Below, one piece after another: positions 33,276 to 42,925 of a stretch of 49,301 bases of DNA; the stretch's first letter is position 1, and the number at the start of each line of letters is the position of its first letter. Under the pieces are notes generated by a model, which ran no database searches, was not told the DNA's origin, and saw only the letters and a program-made list of their open reading frames with translations. Source of the DNA: Rhizobium ecuadorense (GTDB taxonomy: Bacteria > Pseudomonadota > Alphaproteobacteria > Rhizobiales > Rhizobiaceae); NCBI RefSeq assembly GCF_001187535.1, contig NZ_LFIO01000897.1, positions 1 to 49,301 of the forward strand, in the 5' to 3' direction. Made by a program: the position numbers and the translations under genes.

Positions 33276-34052
33276 ATGGGGCCGATCGATGGCGAAACAC
33301 GAGTGGAGTTCTTGCGGGCGCAGCTCTTGCGGCCATTTTCGGCGCTCGCCGATTTCCTTTATCCGCCCACCTGTTCCGTCTGCGGCATTTCCACCGGCGG
33401 TCATCGCGGGCTCTGCGCAAAATGCTGGTCCGGCATCCGTTTCATCGAACGGCCCTATTGCGAAGTGCTCGGCAGTCCCTTCTCGCACGATCTCGGCGCC
33501 GGCATCCTCAGCGCCGAGGCGATCGCCAACCCGCCGCCCTTCGACCGGCTGCGCTCGGCTGCGACCCATGATCACGCAGTTCGCGATCTCGTTCATGGGC
33601 TGAAATATCGCGATCGCACCGATCTGGCACCGATGATGGCTGCCTGGATGCTGCGCGCTGCCGACGGGACGGTCGAAAGCTGCGATGCGCTGATCCCGGT
33701 GCCGCTGCACCGCACCCGCATGCTGACGCGCAAATTCAACCAGGCAGCCGAGCTCGCCCGGCACACGGCAAAGCTCTCCGGCAAACCGCTGCTTGCCGCC
33801 ACGCTTGTGCGCGTCAAGCGCACCAGCCAGCAGGTCGGCCTTGGCGCGAAGGCGCGCGAGGACAATGTCAGGGGCGCATTCGCGATTGCCAAGGGTTGCG
33901 AAAACGACATTTTCGGCAAGCGCATCGTCCTTATCGACGACGTCTATACGACAGGGGCGACGGTCGCCGCGGCAAGCCGGACGCTGCGCAAGGCAGGTGC
34001 GGCCGAGATAACGGTTTTGACCTTTGCAAGGGCTCTCTCCGAGCCTATATGA
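33276..34052 (+). CDS. comF: ComF family phosphoribosyltransferase-like protein
   Basis: A 258-residue ComF/GntX-type protein. The N-terminal zinc finger has CxxC pairs at Cys33/Cys36 and Cys47/Cys50; the C-terminal part has a phosphoribosyltransferase fold with the PRPP-loop motif VLIDDVYTTGATV (about 222-234) and FNQAAELA. ComF is needed for DNA uptake in naturally competent bacteria; in non-competent ones, as rhizobia usually are, the role is unclear. It starts 77 bp from the divergent methyltransferase and is followed by grxC. Confidence 0.92.
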   Translation: MGPIDGETRVEFLRAQLLRPFSALADFLYPPTCSVCGISTGGHRGLCAKCWSGIRFIERPYCEVLGSPFSHDLGAGILSAEAIANPPPFDRLRSAATHDHAVRDLVHGLKYRDRTDLAPMMAAWMLRAADGTVESCDALIPVPLHRTRMLTRKFNQAAELARHTAKLSGKPLLAATLVRVKRTSQQVGLGAKAREDNVRGAFAIAKGCENDIFGKRIVLIDDVYTTGATVAAASRTLRKAGAAEITVLTFARALSEPI

Positions 34053-34084
34053 CAGAAATACCCCGGCATCGGTCTGGAGAGATT

Positions 34085-34342
34085 ATGGTACCCGTCACCA
34101 TCTATACACGGCAGTTCTGCGGCTATTGCACCCGCGCCAAGTCCCTTCTCGAAGAAAAGGGTGTCGACTACGTCGAGCATGATGCGACATATTCACCGGA
34201 CCTTCGCCAGGAAATGATCGGCAAGTCGAAGGGCCGTACCACCTTCCCGCAGATCTTCATCGGTGCCGATCATGTCGGCGGCTGCGACGATCTCTTCGCG
34301 CTCGATCGGGCCGGCAAGCTCGATCCGATGCTGGCGGCCTGA
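34085..34342 (+). CDS. grxC: Glutaredoxin 3
   Basis: An 85-residue dithiol glutaredoxin with active site CGYC (Cys12, Cys15), the cis-proline TTFPQIFI and the glutathione-binding GGCDDLFAL. It reduces disulfides and mixed disulfides with glutathione. GGAGAG lies 3-8 bp before the ATG 34,085; the upstream open frame overlaps comF in another phase and is ignored. It belongs to the comF-grxC-nitrilase-DUF1178 run. Confidence 0.96.
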   Translation: MVPVTIYTRQFCGYCTRAKSLLEEKGVDYVEHDATYSPDLRQEMIGKSKGRTTFPQIFIGADHVGGCDDLFALDRAGKLDPMLAA

Positions 34343-34352
34343 GGACGAACCG

Positions 34353-35225
34353 ATGAGCTTCAAGGCCGCCGCCGTCCAGATGTGCTCCGGGGTCGATCCG
34401 GTGAAGAATGCCGCCGCCATGGCGCGGCTGGTGCGCGAGGCCGCCGCCCAGGGTGCCACCTATGTGCAGACGCCCGAGATGACCGGCATGCTGCAGCGCG
34501 ACCGGGCCGCGGCGCGCGCCGTGCTTGCGGACGAGGCGCATGACATCATCGTCAGGACCGGCTCCGAGCTTGCCAGGGAATTCGCCATCCACATGCATGT
34601 CGGCTCGACGGCGATCGCGCTTTCCGACGGCAAGATCGCCAATCGCGGTTTCCTGTTCGGGCCCGACGGCAAGATCCTCAACCGCTACGACAAGATCCAT
34701 ATGTTCGACGTCGACCTCGACAACGGCGAGAGCTGGCGCGAAAGTGCGGCCTATACGGCCGGCTCGGAGGCGCGCGTCCTGTCGCTGCCCTTTGCCGAAA
34801 TGGGCTTTGCGATCTGCTACGATGTGCGTTTTCCGGCGCTCTTCCGCGCCCAGGCGATTGCCGGCGCCGAGGTGATGACGGTCCCCGCCGCCTTCACCAA
34901 ACAGACCGGCGAGGCGCATTGGGAGATATTGCTGAGGGCGCGCGCAATCGAGAACGGCGTCTTTGTTATCGCCGCCGCGCAGGCCGGCCGGCATGAGGAC
35001 GGGCGGCACGAGGACGGCCGGGAGACCTTCGGCCATTCGATGATCGTCGATCCCTGGGGCACGGTGCTGGCATCGGCCGGCGCCACTGGCGAGGCGGTCA
35101 TCGTTGCCGAGATCGATACCGCCGCGGTCAAGGCCGCGCATGACAAGATCCCGAACCTCAGGAACGGCCGGGAATTCTCGGTCGAGAAGATTGCGGGGGC
35201 AGTCGCAGGAGGCGTCGCCGCTTGA
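34353..35225 (+). CDS. Carbon-nitrogen hydrolase (Nit2/omega-amidase-like)
   Basis: A 290-residue nitrilase-superfamily amidase. Catalytic residues lie in QTPEMTG (Glu), NRYDKIHMFDVD (Lys) and GFAICYDVRFP (Cys), and the order fits the Nit1/Nit2 branch, which clears deaminated glutathione or omega-amides, a housekeeping repair role that suits its place beside grxC. An odd point is a tandem duplication of five residues (RHEDG) at 34,989-35,018, where homologues have one copy. GAGGACG stands before the ATG. Its stop overlaps the TTG start of the next gene. Confidence 0.92.
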   Translation: MSFKAAAVQMCSGVDPVKNAAAMARLVREAAAQGATYVQTPEMTGMLQRDRAAARAVLADEAHDIIVRTGSELAREFAIHMHVGSTAIALSDGKIANRGFLFGPDGKILNRYDKIHMFDVDLDNGESWRESAAYTAGSEARVLSLPFAEMGFAICYDVRFPALFRAQAIAGAEVMTVPAAFTKQTGEAHWEILLRARAIENGVFVIAAAQAGRHEDGRHEDGRETFGHSMIVDPWGTVLASAGATGEAVIVAEIDTAAVKAAHDKIPNLRNGREFSVEKIAGAVAGGVAA

Positions 35226-35650
35226 TCCGCTATTCCCTCACTTGCGACAATGCCCATGAATTCGAAGGCTGGTTTTCCGAAAGCGCCGATTTCGATCGCC
35301 AGGTCGCGACCGGTTTCCTGACCTGTCCGGTCTGTCATTCCGCTGCTGTCTCCAAGCTCCTGATGGCGCCTTCGGTATCGACGGCGCGCAAGAAAGACGA
35401 GAGGCAGACCCTGGCGATGGATGCCATGCGCCAGGAGGCACTGCAAAAGCTCAAGCAAGCGGTCGCCGCGGTCAAGGCCAATTCCGAGGATGTCGGCGCG
35501 CAGTTTCCCGAGGAAGCCCGCAAGATCCATTATGGCGAGGCGGATGCCCGCGGCATTATCGGCCAGGCGACGGTCGACGAGGCGCAGGCGCTGCTCGAAG
35601 AGGGCATCGAAATCGCCGCCATTCCGGTGCTGCCCGAGGATGTGAATTAA
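35222..35650 (+). CDS. DUF1178 family protein
   Basis: A 142-residue soluble protein of a family restricted to proteobacteria. The N-terminal part has cysteines in the pattern of a small zinc ribbon (SLTCDNAHEFEGWF, then LTCPVCHSAAVSKLLMAPSV); the rest is a charged helical region with IHYGEADARGIIGQAT. The function of the family is not known. Start is a TTG overlapping the upstream stop as TTGA, showing translational coupling to the Nit2-like gene. Confidence 0.9.
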   Translation: MIRYSLTCDNAHEFEGWFSESADFDRQVATGFLTCPVCHSAAVSKLLMAPSVSTARKKDERQTLAMDAMRQEALQKLKQAVAAVKANSEDVGAQFPEEARKIHYGEADARGIIGQATVDEAQALLEEGIEIAAIPVLPEDVN

Positions 35651-35654
35651 GATT

Positions 35655-35952
35655 TCAACTCATCCGTCGCAGGATGCGGGCGTAATCGCGCGCACCATGG
35701 AGGATGCGCATCACTTGCACGGTCGAATCCTCAATTCGATAGAAGATTAGGTAGTTTCCGAAAAGACGCCTGCGAACCCCTGTCAGTCGTGGCAACCGAA
35801 GTTCGACAAAGGCATGCGGCATGTCTGCAATCTCCCCACATGCGGAGTGCAACTCGTCCATGAATGCCAAAGCGCGTGCCGGATTTTGTTCAAGAATGTA
35901 CCGACGATTGTGAGCAGATCGGCGCGGGCAGCTCGGGAAAAGCAACCTTCAT
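35655..35952 (-). pseudogene. RelE/ParE-type toxin, frameshifted
   Basis: The start ATG (complement of 35950-35952) overlaps the antitoxin stop in ATGA, as in intact pairs. From it the frame gives MKVAF and then stops after 20 codons. The next frame gives SRAARADLLTIV, which is the usual ParE N-terminal helix; the third frame gives RRYILEQNPARALAF and the rest of a ParE protein to the stop (ELHSACGEIADMP, GNYLIFYRI, VMRILHGARD). Two single-base losses, one in the T/C run near 35,940 and one near 35,906, would account for this; adding two bases makes exactly 100 codons. Only the C-terminal part remains open, from a weak TTG at 35,945. Sequencing error is the alternative. Confidence 0.75.
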
Positions 35953-36221
35953 CGAGCGCGGAGCTTGTCCAGACCAAGTTCCGCGTAGACACTATCGAAC
36001 GCCTCGTCGAGGGACATGAGTTGTCCCGCTTCCAGATCGTCGATGCCCTTTTGTAACTCGTCTTCCAGTTCGTGAACGCGTCGATCATTGTCGTAGCGCT
36101 CGCGGAGCACACTCTCGATATAGTCGCTGCTCGATTTATAGGCGCCGCGGGCGACCTCGTCGCGCACATATTCTTCGAGACGAGGCTCGAGGGTAACGGT
36201 AACTTTTGCGGCTTCGCCCAT
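35949..36221 (-). CDS. Type II antitoxin, ParD/RHH-like
   Basis: A 90-residue protein with an N-terminal ribbon-helix-helix (KVTVTLEPRLEEYVRDEVARGAY then SSSDYIESVLRERY), the DNA-binding part of ParD-type antitoxins, followed by an acidic toxin-binding tail (ELEDELQKGIDDLEAG...AFDSVYAEL). It would bind and neutralise the ParE toxin and repress the operon. The frame is intact even though the toxin is broken. The pair lies between DUF1178 and ubiG, in a place where related genomes usually have nothing, so it was probably gained. Confidence 0.87.
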   Translation of the reverse strand: MGEAAKVTVTLEPRLEEYVRDEVARGAYKSSSDYIESVLRERYDNDRRVHELEDELQKGIDDLEAGQLMSLDEAFDSVYAELGLDKLRAR

Positions 36222-36283
36222 CGGTTTTCCCTTCGGATGACCGGATCACCTTACCACAACTTTCCGGGCGCAAGGACGCTGCT

Positions 36284-37030
36284 CTACGCCCCGCGCTTGG
36301 CCAGCAGCATATAATTGACGTCCATATCCTTGGACAGGTTCCACTGGTTCGACAGCGGATTGAAGAAGACGCCGGTGCGGTCGGTGATCTCGAGACCGCT
36401 TGCCGCCAATGGCTTTTCCAGCTCTTCCGGGCGCACCAGTTTTTCATACTGGTGGGTGCCGCGCGGCAGCCAGCGTAAGATGTTCTCGGCGGCAAAGATG
36501 GCAAGCGCTGCCGCCTTCATCGTGCGGTTGATGGTGGCGACGAAAATCAGGCCGCCGGGGCGGACCATTTTTGCGCAGGTGGTCATGAAGAACTCGACAT
36601 CGGCGACGTGTTCGACCACTTCCATGTTCAGGACGATGTCGAAGGTTTCGCCGGAGTCCGCCAGCTCCTCGGCGGTGACGGCGCGGTAGTCGACCGAAAC
36701 GCCGGAGGCCTTGGCGTGGGTCGAGGCGATGCCGATATTCTTTTCGGACGGATCGGCGCCGGTGACGGAAGCGCCCATGCGGGCGACGGGTTCGGACAAC
36801 AGACCGCCGCCGCAGCCGATATCGAGGACGCGCAGACCTTCCAGCGGGCGCGCGCTCTTCGGATCGCGGCCGAAATTCTCGCAGGCCTTGTCTCTTATAT
36901 AGGCGAGGCGGACGGGATTGAACTTGTGCAGCGGCCGGAATTTGCCGGTCGGGCTCCACCATTCCGCCGCCATCGCCGAGAAGCGGTCCACTTCGCCCTG
37001 GTCGATCGTGCTTCTGGCGCCTTCCGTCAT
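36284..37030 (-). CDS. ubiG: Ubiquinone biosynthesis O-methyltransferase UbiG
   Basis: A 248-residue class I methyltransferase that does both O-methylations in ubiquinone synthesis. The SAM-binding motif [14 protein letters not shown] (about 68-81), the N-terminal [26 protein letters not shown] and NMEVVEHV are diagnostic. AAGGAG lies 8 bp before the ATG. It points away from lysC, as in most rhizobia. Confidence 0.96.
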   Translation of the reverse strand: MTEGARSTIDQGEVDRFSAMAAEWWSPTGKFRPLHKFNPVRLAYIRDKACENFGRDPKSARPLEGLRVLDIGCGGGLLSEPVARMGASVTGADPSEKNIGIASTHAKASGVSVDYRAVTAEELADSGETFDIVLNMEVVEHVADVEFFMTTCAKMVRPGGLIFVATINRTMKAAALAIFAAENILRWLPRGTHQYEKLVRPEELEKPLAASGLEITDRTGVFFNPLSNQWNLSKDMDVNYMLLAKRGA

Positions 37031-37327
37031 CGTCCACTCCTTGCGTTCCTGACACGTGAAGTCGGATGATCGGGGGCATAAGTCAAGGGGCGCAGACCGG
37101 AGGACCGATGAGGGCGGAGCCGCTCGCCAATCGCTTTTATCGCGCGCGCTTGCCTCCCCCCGCCAAACTCGCTAAGAGACGCCGCAACTTGGGGCCTTGG
37201 GGACCCGGGCTTTTAGAGCGGTTCCAGAAATCGGGAGCCGGCTCTTCGGCCAAGCGCTCCGCTCCAGAGCTTTCGTGATGCCGGGTCCGGTTTTCCGCTT
37301 TCCCGGCGCCAGTCGTGGTAGAGGCAT

Positions 37328-38602
37328 ATGGCACGCATCGTAATGAAATTCGGCGGCACGTCCGTCGCTGACCTGGACCGCATCAAGAATGTCGCCCGCC
37401 ATGTGAAACGCGAAGTCGATGCCGGCCACGAGGTGGCGGTCGTCGTCTCGGCCATGTCCGGCAAGACCAATGAACTGGTCGGCTGGGTGCAGGGCATGCC
37501 GAAGGTGATCGGCGCCAATTCGCCGTTTTACGATGCGCGGGAATATGACGCGGTGGTCGCCTCCGGCGAGCAGGTCACCTCGGGGCTGTTGGCGATCGCC
37601 TTGCAGGCGATGGATATCAATGCGCGCTCCTGGCAGGGTTGGCAGATCCCGATCCGCACCGACAATGCGCACGGCGCGGCGCGGATATTGGAGATCGACG
37701 GTTCCGACATCGTCAAGCGGATGGGCGAGGGCCAGGTTGCCGTCATCGCCGGCTTCCAGGGACTGGGACCGGACAACCGCCTCGCGACGCTCGGGCGCGG
37801 CGGATCGGATACTTCGGCCGTCGCGATCGCGGCAGCTGTCAAGGCGGATCGCTGCGATATCTATACCGATGTCGACGGCGTCTACACGACCGATCCGCGC
37901 ATCGTGCCGAAGGCGCGCAGATTGAAAAAGATCGCCTTCGAGGAAATGCTCGAAATGGCCTCGCTCGGCGCCAAGGTGCTGCAGGTGCGCTCGGTCGAGC
38001 TGGCCATGGTGCACAAGGTGCGCACCTTCGTGCGCTCGTCTTTCGAAGATCCCGATGCTCCGGGCATGGGCGATCTGCTAAACCCGCCCGGAACGCTGAT
38101 TTGTGACGAGGATGAAATCGTGGAACAGGAAGTAGTCACCGGCATCGCCTATGCCAAGGATGAGGCTCAGATCTCGCTTCGCCGTCTTGCCGACCGGCCG
38201 GGCGTTTCCGCGGCGATCTTCGGACCGCTCGCCGAATCCCATATCAATGTCGATATGATCGTCCAGAATATCTCCGAGGACGGGTCGAAGACCGACATGA
38301 CCTTCACCGTGCCGTCGGGCGACGTCGAGAAGGCGATCAAGGTGCTCGGCGACCATAAGGAGAAGATCGGCTACGACGTCGTGCAAAACGAATCGGGGCT
38401 GGTGAAAGTCTCGGTCATCGGCATCGGCATGCGCAGCCACGCCGGCGTTGCCGCTACCGCATTTCGTGCACTTGCCGAAAAAGGCATCAACATCAAGGCG
38501 ATCACCACCTCCGAGATCAAGATTTCCATCCTGATCGACGGTCCTTATGCAGAACTCGCTGTCAGGACTTTGCATTCCTGCTACGGTCTGGATAAGAATT
38601 GA
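37328..38602 (+). CDS. lysC: Aspartate kinase
   Basis: A 424-residue aspartokinase, the entry step of lysine, threonine and methionine synthesis. The kinase part begins KFGGTSVAD and includes GRGGSDTSAVAIAAA and DVDGVYTTDPR; two ACT domains follow from about residue 265 (SLRRLADRPGVSAAIFGPLAES and VSVIGIGMRSHAGVAATAFRAL) for feedback by lysine/threonine. The length and form fit the alpha2-beta2 type in which a short beta chain starts inside the gene; an in-frame GTG (38,120) behind AGGA could serve. The gene faces away from ubiG; ptsP follows 89 bp downstream. Confidence 0.97.
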   Translation: MARIVMKFGGTSVADLDRIKNVARHVKREVDAGHEVAVVVSAMSGKTNELVGWVQGMPKVIGANSPFYDAREYDAVVASGEQVTSGLLAIALQAMDINARSWQGWQIPIRTDNAHGAARILEIDGSDIVKRMGEGQVAVIAGFQGLGPDNRLATLGRGGSDTSAVAIAAAVKADRCDIYTDVDGVYTTDPRIVPKARRLKKIAFEEMLEMASLGAKVLQVRSVELAMVHKVRTFVRSSFEDPDAPGMGDLLNPPGTLICDEDEIVEQEVVTGIAYAKDEAQISLRRLADRPGVSAAIFGPLAESHINVDMIVQNISEDGSKTDMTFTVPSGDVEKAIKVLGDHKEKIGYDVVQNESGLVKVSVIGIGMRSHAGVAATAFRALAEKGINIKAITTSEIKISILIDGPYAELAVRTLHSCYGLDKN

Positions 38603-38691
38603 TTCCCAGTGGGCGGCCTGCCCCTTCAGGTTGAGGAGACGAGGGCCGGCCCGCCGGGACTGAGTGCGTTGTTTCGGGAGCTTGAGACGCC

Positions 38692-40959
38692 ATGAGAGAC
38701 CTTTCCGGCGGTCCGCGCGTGCTGCTCAGGCGGCTGCGCGAGTTGATGGCGGAGCCGCTGGAGCCGCAGGATCGTCTTGACCGGATCGTTCGCCAGATCG
38801 CCGGCAACATGGTGGCCGAGGTCTGCTCCGTTTACGTGCTGCGCGCCGACGGCGTGCTCGAACTCTATGCGACCGAAGGCCTCAACCGCGAGGCCGTGCA
38901 TCTGGCGCAACTGAAGATGGGGCAGGGCCTGGTCGGCACGATCGCCGCTTCGGCGCAGCCGCTGAACCTTTCCGATGCGCAGTCGCATCCTGCCTTCCGC
39001 TACCTGCCGGAAACGGGTGAAGAAATCTACCATTCCTTCCTCGGCGTGCCGATCCTCCGGACCGGGCGTTCGCTTGGCGTTCTCGTCGTGCAGAACAAGG
39101 CGAGCCGCAACTATCGCGAAGAAGAGGTGGAAGCGCTCGAGACGACGGCGATGGTGCTGGCCGAGATGATCGCCACCGGCGAGCTGAAGAAGATCACCAA
39201 GCCGGGCCTCGAACTCGACCTGACGCGGTCGGTGACCGTCGACGGCGACACCTATAATGACGGCATCGGCCTCGGTTACGTCGTGCTGCACGAGCCGCGC
39301 ATCGTCGTCACCAATCTGCTCAACGAAGATGCCGAGAAGGAAATCCGGCGGCTCGCCGAAGCCATGGGCTCGCTGAGGATCTCGATTGACGACATGCTGT
39401 CGCGCCGCGACGTGTCGATGGAGGGCGAACACCGCGAGGTGCTCGAAACCTATCGCATGTTTGCGCATGACCAGGGCTGGGTGCGCAAGCTCGAGGAGGC
39501 GATCCGCAACGGCCTGACGGCGGAAGCGGCGGTCGAGAAGGTGCAGAGCGACACCAAGGCGCGGATGATGCGGTTGACCGACCCTTATCTGCGCGAACGC
39601 ATGCATGATTTCGAGGATCTGGCGAACCGGCTGCTCAGACAATTGACCGGGTACACCGGGCGGACGACCGCCGAAGGTTTCCCCAACGACGCGGTCATCC
39701 TGGCGCGCGCCATGGGGGCTGCCGAGCTGCTCGACTATCCGCGTGCCAATGTGCGCGGGCTGGTGCTGGAAGAAGGCGCGGTGACGAGCCATGTGGTGAT
39801 CGTCGCGCGCGCCATGGGTATTCCTGTTATCGGCCAGGCAGCCGGTGTGGTGGCGCTCGCCGAGAACGGCGATGCCGTGATCATCGATGCCGACGAGGGG
39901 CATGTGCATCTCAGGCCGATGGCCGATCATCGGCGTTCCTACGAGGAAAAGGTTCGCTTCCGCGCCAGGCGGCAGGAACAGTTCCGGGCGCTGCGCGCCG
40001 TCGAGCCGGTGACCAAGGATGGGCAGCGGATCGCGCTGATGATGAATGCGGGCTTGCTGGTCGACCTGCCGCAGCTTTCGGAATCGGGTGCCGAGGGTAT
40101 CGGCCTGTTCCGCACCGAACTGCAGTTCATGATCGCCTCCACCATGCCGAAGGCGGAAGAGCAGGAGCAGTTCTATCGCAATGTGATAAAACAGGCGGCG
40201 GGCCGTACCGTCACCTTCCGCACACTCGATATCGGCGGCGACAAGGTCGTGCCGTATTTCCGCGGCCATGAGGAAGAAAATCCCGCACTCGGCTGGCGCG
40301 CCATCCGGCTGTCGCTCGACCGGCCGGGACTGCTGCGCACCCAGCTGCGTGCCCTCTTGAAGGCATCGGCCGATACCGAGCTGAAGCTGATGGTGCCGAT
40401 GGTGACCGAGGTTTCCGAGCTGAAGATCGTGCGCGAGCTGCTGCAGAAGGAAGTGCAGCATCTCTCGCGCTTCGGCCACGGGCTGCCGCGCAAGCTGCAA
40501 TTCGGCGCCATGCTGGAGGTGCCTGCACTGCTCTGGCAGCTCGATGAACTGATGGAGGCGGTCGATTTCGTTTCGGTCGGTTCGAACGACCTCTTCCAGT
40601 TCTCGATGGCGGTCGATCGCGGCAATGCGCGGGTCTCAGACCGCTTCGACCCGCTCGGCAAACCGTTTTTGCGCATTCTGCGCGATATCGTGCGCGGGGC
40701 GGACCGAAACAAGACGCCGGTGACGCTTTGCGGCGAACTCGCCAGCAAACCCATCTCGGCGATGGCGCTGCTCGGTATCGGTTTCCGTTCGATCTCGATG
40801 TCGCCGGCCTCGATCGGACCGGTGAAGGCGATGCTGCTCGGGCTCGATGTCGGGGCGCTGGCAACGGCGATGAACGAGGTGCTGGACGATGTCCACGCCA
40901 TGGTGCCGATGCGCGAGGTGCTTGCCCGCTTCGCCGAGAGCCACAATATTCCCCTTTAG
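38692..40959 (+). CDS. ptsP: Nitrogen-PTS enzyme I (phosphoenolpyruvate-protein phosphotransferase)
   Basis: A 755-residue EI-Ntr. The N-terminal GAF domain (about 20-160) senses glutamine/alpha-ketoglutarate; next come the EI N-domain, the phosphohistidine domain with TSHVVIVARAMGIPVIG (His367), and the PEP-binding barrel (FRTLDIGGDKVVPYF, GLFRTELQFM, VGSNDLFQFSMAVDR). It passes phosphate from PEP to NPr and EIIA-Ntr, linking nitrogen state to potassium transport and carbon use; no ptsN/ptsO genes are in the window. The position lysC-ptsP-prfA-prmC is conserved in alphaproteobacteria. Confidence 0.97.
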   Translation: MRDLSGGPRVLLRRLRELMAEPLEPQDRLDRIVRQIAGNMVAEVCSVYVLRADGVLELYATEGLNREAVHLAQLKMGQGLVGTIAASAQPLNLSDAQSHPAFRYLPETGEEIYHSFLGVPILRTGRSLGVLVVQNKASRNYREEEVEALETTAMVLAEMIATGELKKITKPGLELDLTRSVTVDGDTYNDGIGLGYVVLHEPRIVVTNLLNEDAEKEIRRLAEAMGSLRISIDDMLSRRDVSMEGEHREVLETYRMFAHDQGWVRKLEEAIRNGLTAEAAVEKVQSDTKARMMRLTDPYLRERMHDFEDLANRLLRQLTGYTGRTTAEGFPNDAVILARAMGAAELLDYPRANVRGLVLEEGAVTSHVVIVARAMGIPVIGQAAGVVALAENGDAVIIDADEGHVHLRPMADHRRSYEEKVRFRARRQEQFRALRAVEPVTKDGQRIALMMNAGLLVDLPQLSESGAEGIGLFRTELQFMIASTMPKAEEQEQFYRNVIKQAAGRTVTFRTLDIGGDKVVPYFRGHEEENPALGWRAIRLSLDRPGLLRTQLRALLKASADTELKLMVPMVTEVSELKIVRELLQKEVQHLSRFGHGLPRKLQFGAMLEVPALLWQLDELMEAVDFVSVGSNDLFQFSMAVDRGNARVSDRFDPLGKPFLRILRDIVRGADRNKTPVTLCGELASKPISAMALLGIGFRSISMSPASIGPVKAMLLGLDVGALATAMNEVLDDVHAMVPMREVLARFAESHNIPL

Positions 40960-40988
40960 GCAGACGTTAAGAAGAATCGGAGTGAAGG

Positions 40989-42068
40989 GTGGCGAAGCTT
41001 CCCGTTGAAAAGATGCGCGAGCTGGAACGCCGTTTCGGCGAGATCGAGGCGCGCATGTCGGCCGGCCCGGCCGCCGACGTCTATGTGAAGCTCGCGTCCG
41101 AATATTCCGAGCTGCAGCCTGTCGTGACCAAGATCCGCGCCTATGAGAAGGCGAACGCCGAGCTTGCCGATCTCGAAACGCTGCTCGAGGACAAGTCGGT
41201 CGACCGCGAGATGCGCGACCTCGCCGAGCTGGAACTGCCCGAGGTGAAAGAGCAGATCGAGGCGCTCGAGCAGGAGATGCAGATCCTGCTTCTGCCGAAG
41301 GACGCAGCCGATGAAAAGAGCGCGATCCTCGAAATTCGCGCCGGCACGGGCGGATCGGAAGCGGCCCTTTTTGCCGGCGACCTCTTTCGCATGTATGAGC
41401 GTTTCGCGGCGGAGAAAGGCTGGAAGGTGGAGGTGCTCTCGGCAAGCGAGGGCGAAGCCGGCGGCTACAAGGAAATTATCGCGACGATCACCGGCAGGGG
41501 GGTCTTTGCCAAGCTGAAGTTCGAATCCGGCGTGCATCGCGTGCAGCGTGTGCCTGAGACCGAGGCGGGCGGGCGCATCCATACGTCGGCCGCGACGGTG
41601 GCTGTGCTGCCGGAGGCCGAGGAGATCGACATCGAGATCCGGCCGGAGGATATCCGCATCGATACGATGCGCTCTTCGGGTGCCGGCGGCCAGCACGTCA
41701 ATACGACGGACTCGGCGGTGCGTATCACCCATCTGCCGAGTGGCATCGTCGTCACCAGCTCGGAAAAATCGCAGCACCAGAACCGCGCCAAGGCGATGCA
41801 GGTGCTGCGCTCCAGGCTCTACGACGCCGAGCGGCAGAGGGCCGACAGCGAGCGCTCGGCCGACCGCAAGAGCCAGGTCGGTTCCGGCGACCGCTCGGAA
41901 CGCATCCGCACCTATAATTTCCCGCAGGGGCGCATCACCGATCATCGCATCAATCTGACGCTCTACAAGCTCGACCGGATGATGGAAGGCGAGATCGAGG
42001 AAGTGGTGGATGCGCTGATGGCCGATTATCAGGCAAGCCAGCTGGCGCAGCTCGGCGAACAGCAATGA
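40989..42068 (+). CDS. prfA: Peptide chain release factor 1
   Basis: A 359-residue class I release factor for UAA and UAG. It has the GGQ motif in [17 protein letters not shown] (about 233-235), whose Gln is methylated by the next gene product, and the C-terminal ending [17 protein letters not shown]. The start is a GTG behind CGGAGTGAAGG. The stop overlaps the prmC start (ATGA), fitting the enzyme/substrate link. Confidence 0.97.
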   Translation: MAKLPVEKMRELERRFGEIEARMSAGPAADVYVKLASEYSELQPVVTKIRAYEKANAELADLETLLEDKSVDREMRDLAELELPEVKEQIEALEQEMQILLLPKDAADEKSAILEIRAGTGGSEAALFAGDLFRMYERFAAEKGWKVEVLSASEGEAGGYKEIIATITGRGVFAKLKFESGVHRVQRVPETEAGGRIHTSAATVAVLPEAEEIDIEIRPEDIRIDTMRSSGAGGQHVNTTDSAVRITHLPSGIVVTSSEKSQHQNRAKAMQVLRSRLYDAERQRADSERSADRKSQVGSGDRSERIRTYNFPQGRITDHRINLTLYKLDRMMEGEIEEVVDALMADYQASQLAQLGEQQ

Positions 42069-42925
42069 GCCCGACGGTCGCCGATACGCTTGCCGAAGCG
42101 CGCCGCCGCTTCACCGAAGCTGGTATCGTCGATCCGGCGACCGATGCGCGGCTGCTTGTCGCGGGCCTGCTCAAGCTATCGCCGACCGAGCTGTTGACAC
42201 GATCGGCCGAGAGGCTTTCGCCTGAGCAGGCCGAGATGGTGTCCAAGGCGCTCGAGCGGCGGCTTGGCCATGAGCCGGTGCATCGCATTCTCGGCGAGCG
42301 GGAGTTCTACGGTCTGCCGCTTCGGCTGTCGACGGAAACGCTGGAGCCGCGGCCGGATACGGAAATCCTGGTCGATACGGTGCTTGCGTGTCTCAAGGAC
42401 CTTGCAAAGGCGCAAGGCCATCTCCATATCCTTGACATGGGAACCGGGACCGGGGCGATATGCCTTGCGCTTTTGAGCGAATGTCCTGATGCGTCGGGTG
42501 TCGGCAGTGACATATCGGCGGATGCACTTCACACGGCAAGATCGAATGCGGAAAGCAACGGGTTGCAGGATCGTTTTCAGGCCGTACAGTCGAGATGGTT
42601 CGAGAGCATCCAGGGTTCGTTTCACGCGATTGTCTCAAATCCGCCCTATATTGCTTCCAATGTCATTCACGATCTCGCTCCCGAAGTGACGAAATTTGAT
42701 CCGGTCGCGGCACTGGATGGCGGTCCGGATGGGCTTGACGCCTACCGCGCCATCGCCAAGGATGCGGCAAGGTTCATGAGGCCCGATGGGGTCGTCGGGC
42801 TGGAAATCGGTTACGATCAGCGGAACGATGTGACGGCGATCTTTGAAGCGAAAGGCTTCAAGTGCCTCAAATCCGTAAAAGATTATGGTCAGAACGATAG
42901 GGTGCTCGTGTTCGCGCTCGCGTGA
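42065..42925 (+). CDS. prmC: Release factor glutamine methyltransferase
   Basis: A 286-residue enzyme that methylates the GGQ glutamine of RF1 and RF2. It has an N-terminal helical domain, the SAM motif [15 protein letters not shown], and NPPY (residues 192-195), which holds the target glutamine. It is translationally coupled to prfA. The GC content falls part way through: 70% at 42,241-42,300, 57-58% from 42,361 to 42,540, about 50% near 42,630, unlike the flanking genes. Confidence 0.96.
   Translation: MSPTVADTLAEARRRFTEAGIVDPATDARLLVAGLLKLSPTELLTRSAERLSPEQAEMVSKALERRLGHEPVHRILGEREFYGLPLRLSTETLEPRPDTEILVDTVLACLKDLAKAQGHLHILDMGTGTGAICLALLSECPDASGVGSDISADALHTARSNAESNGLQDRFQAVQSRWFESIQGSFHAIVSNPPYIASNVIHDLAPEVTKFDPVAALDGGPDGLDAYRAIAKDAARFMRPDGVVGLEIGYDQRNDVTAIFEAKGFKCLKSVKDYGQNDRVLVFALA

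Noticed and set aside
38626..40500. A 624-codon open frame antisense to ptsP
   Set aside because: ptsP is complete on the plus strand; the antisense product is His/Arg/Gln-rich and featureless.
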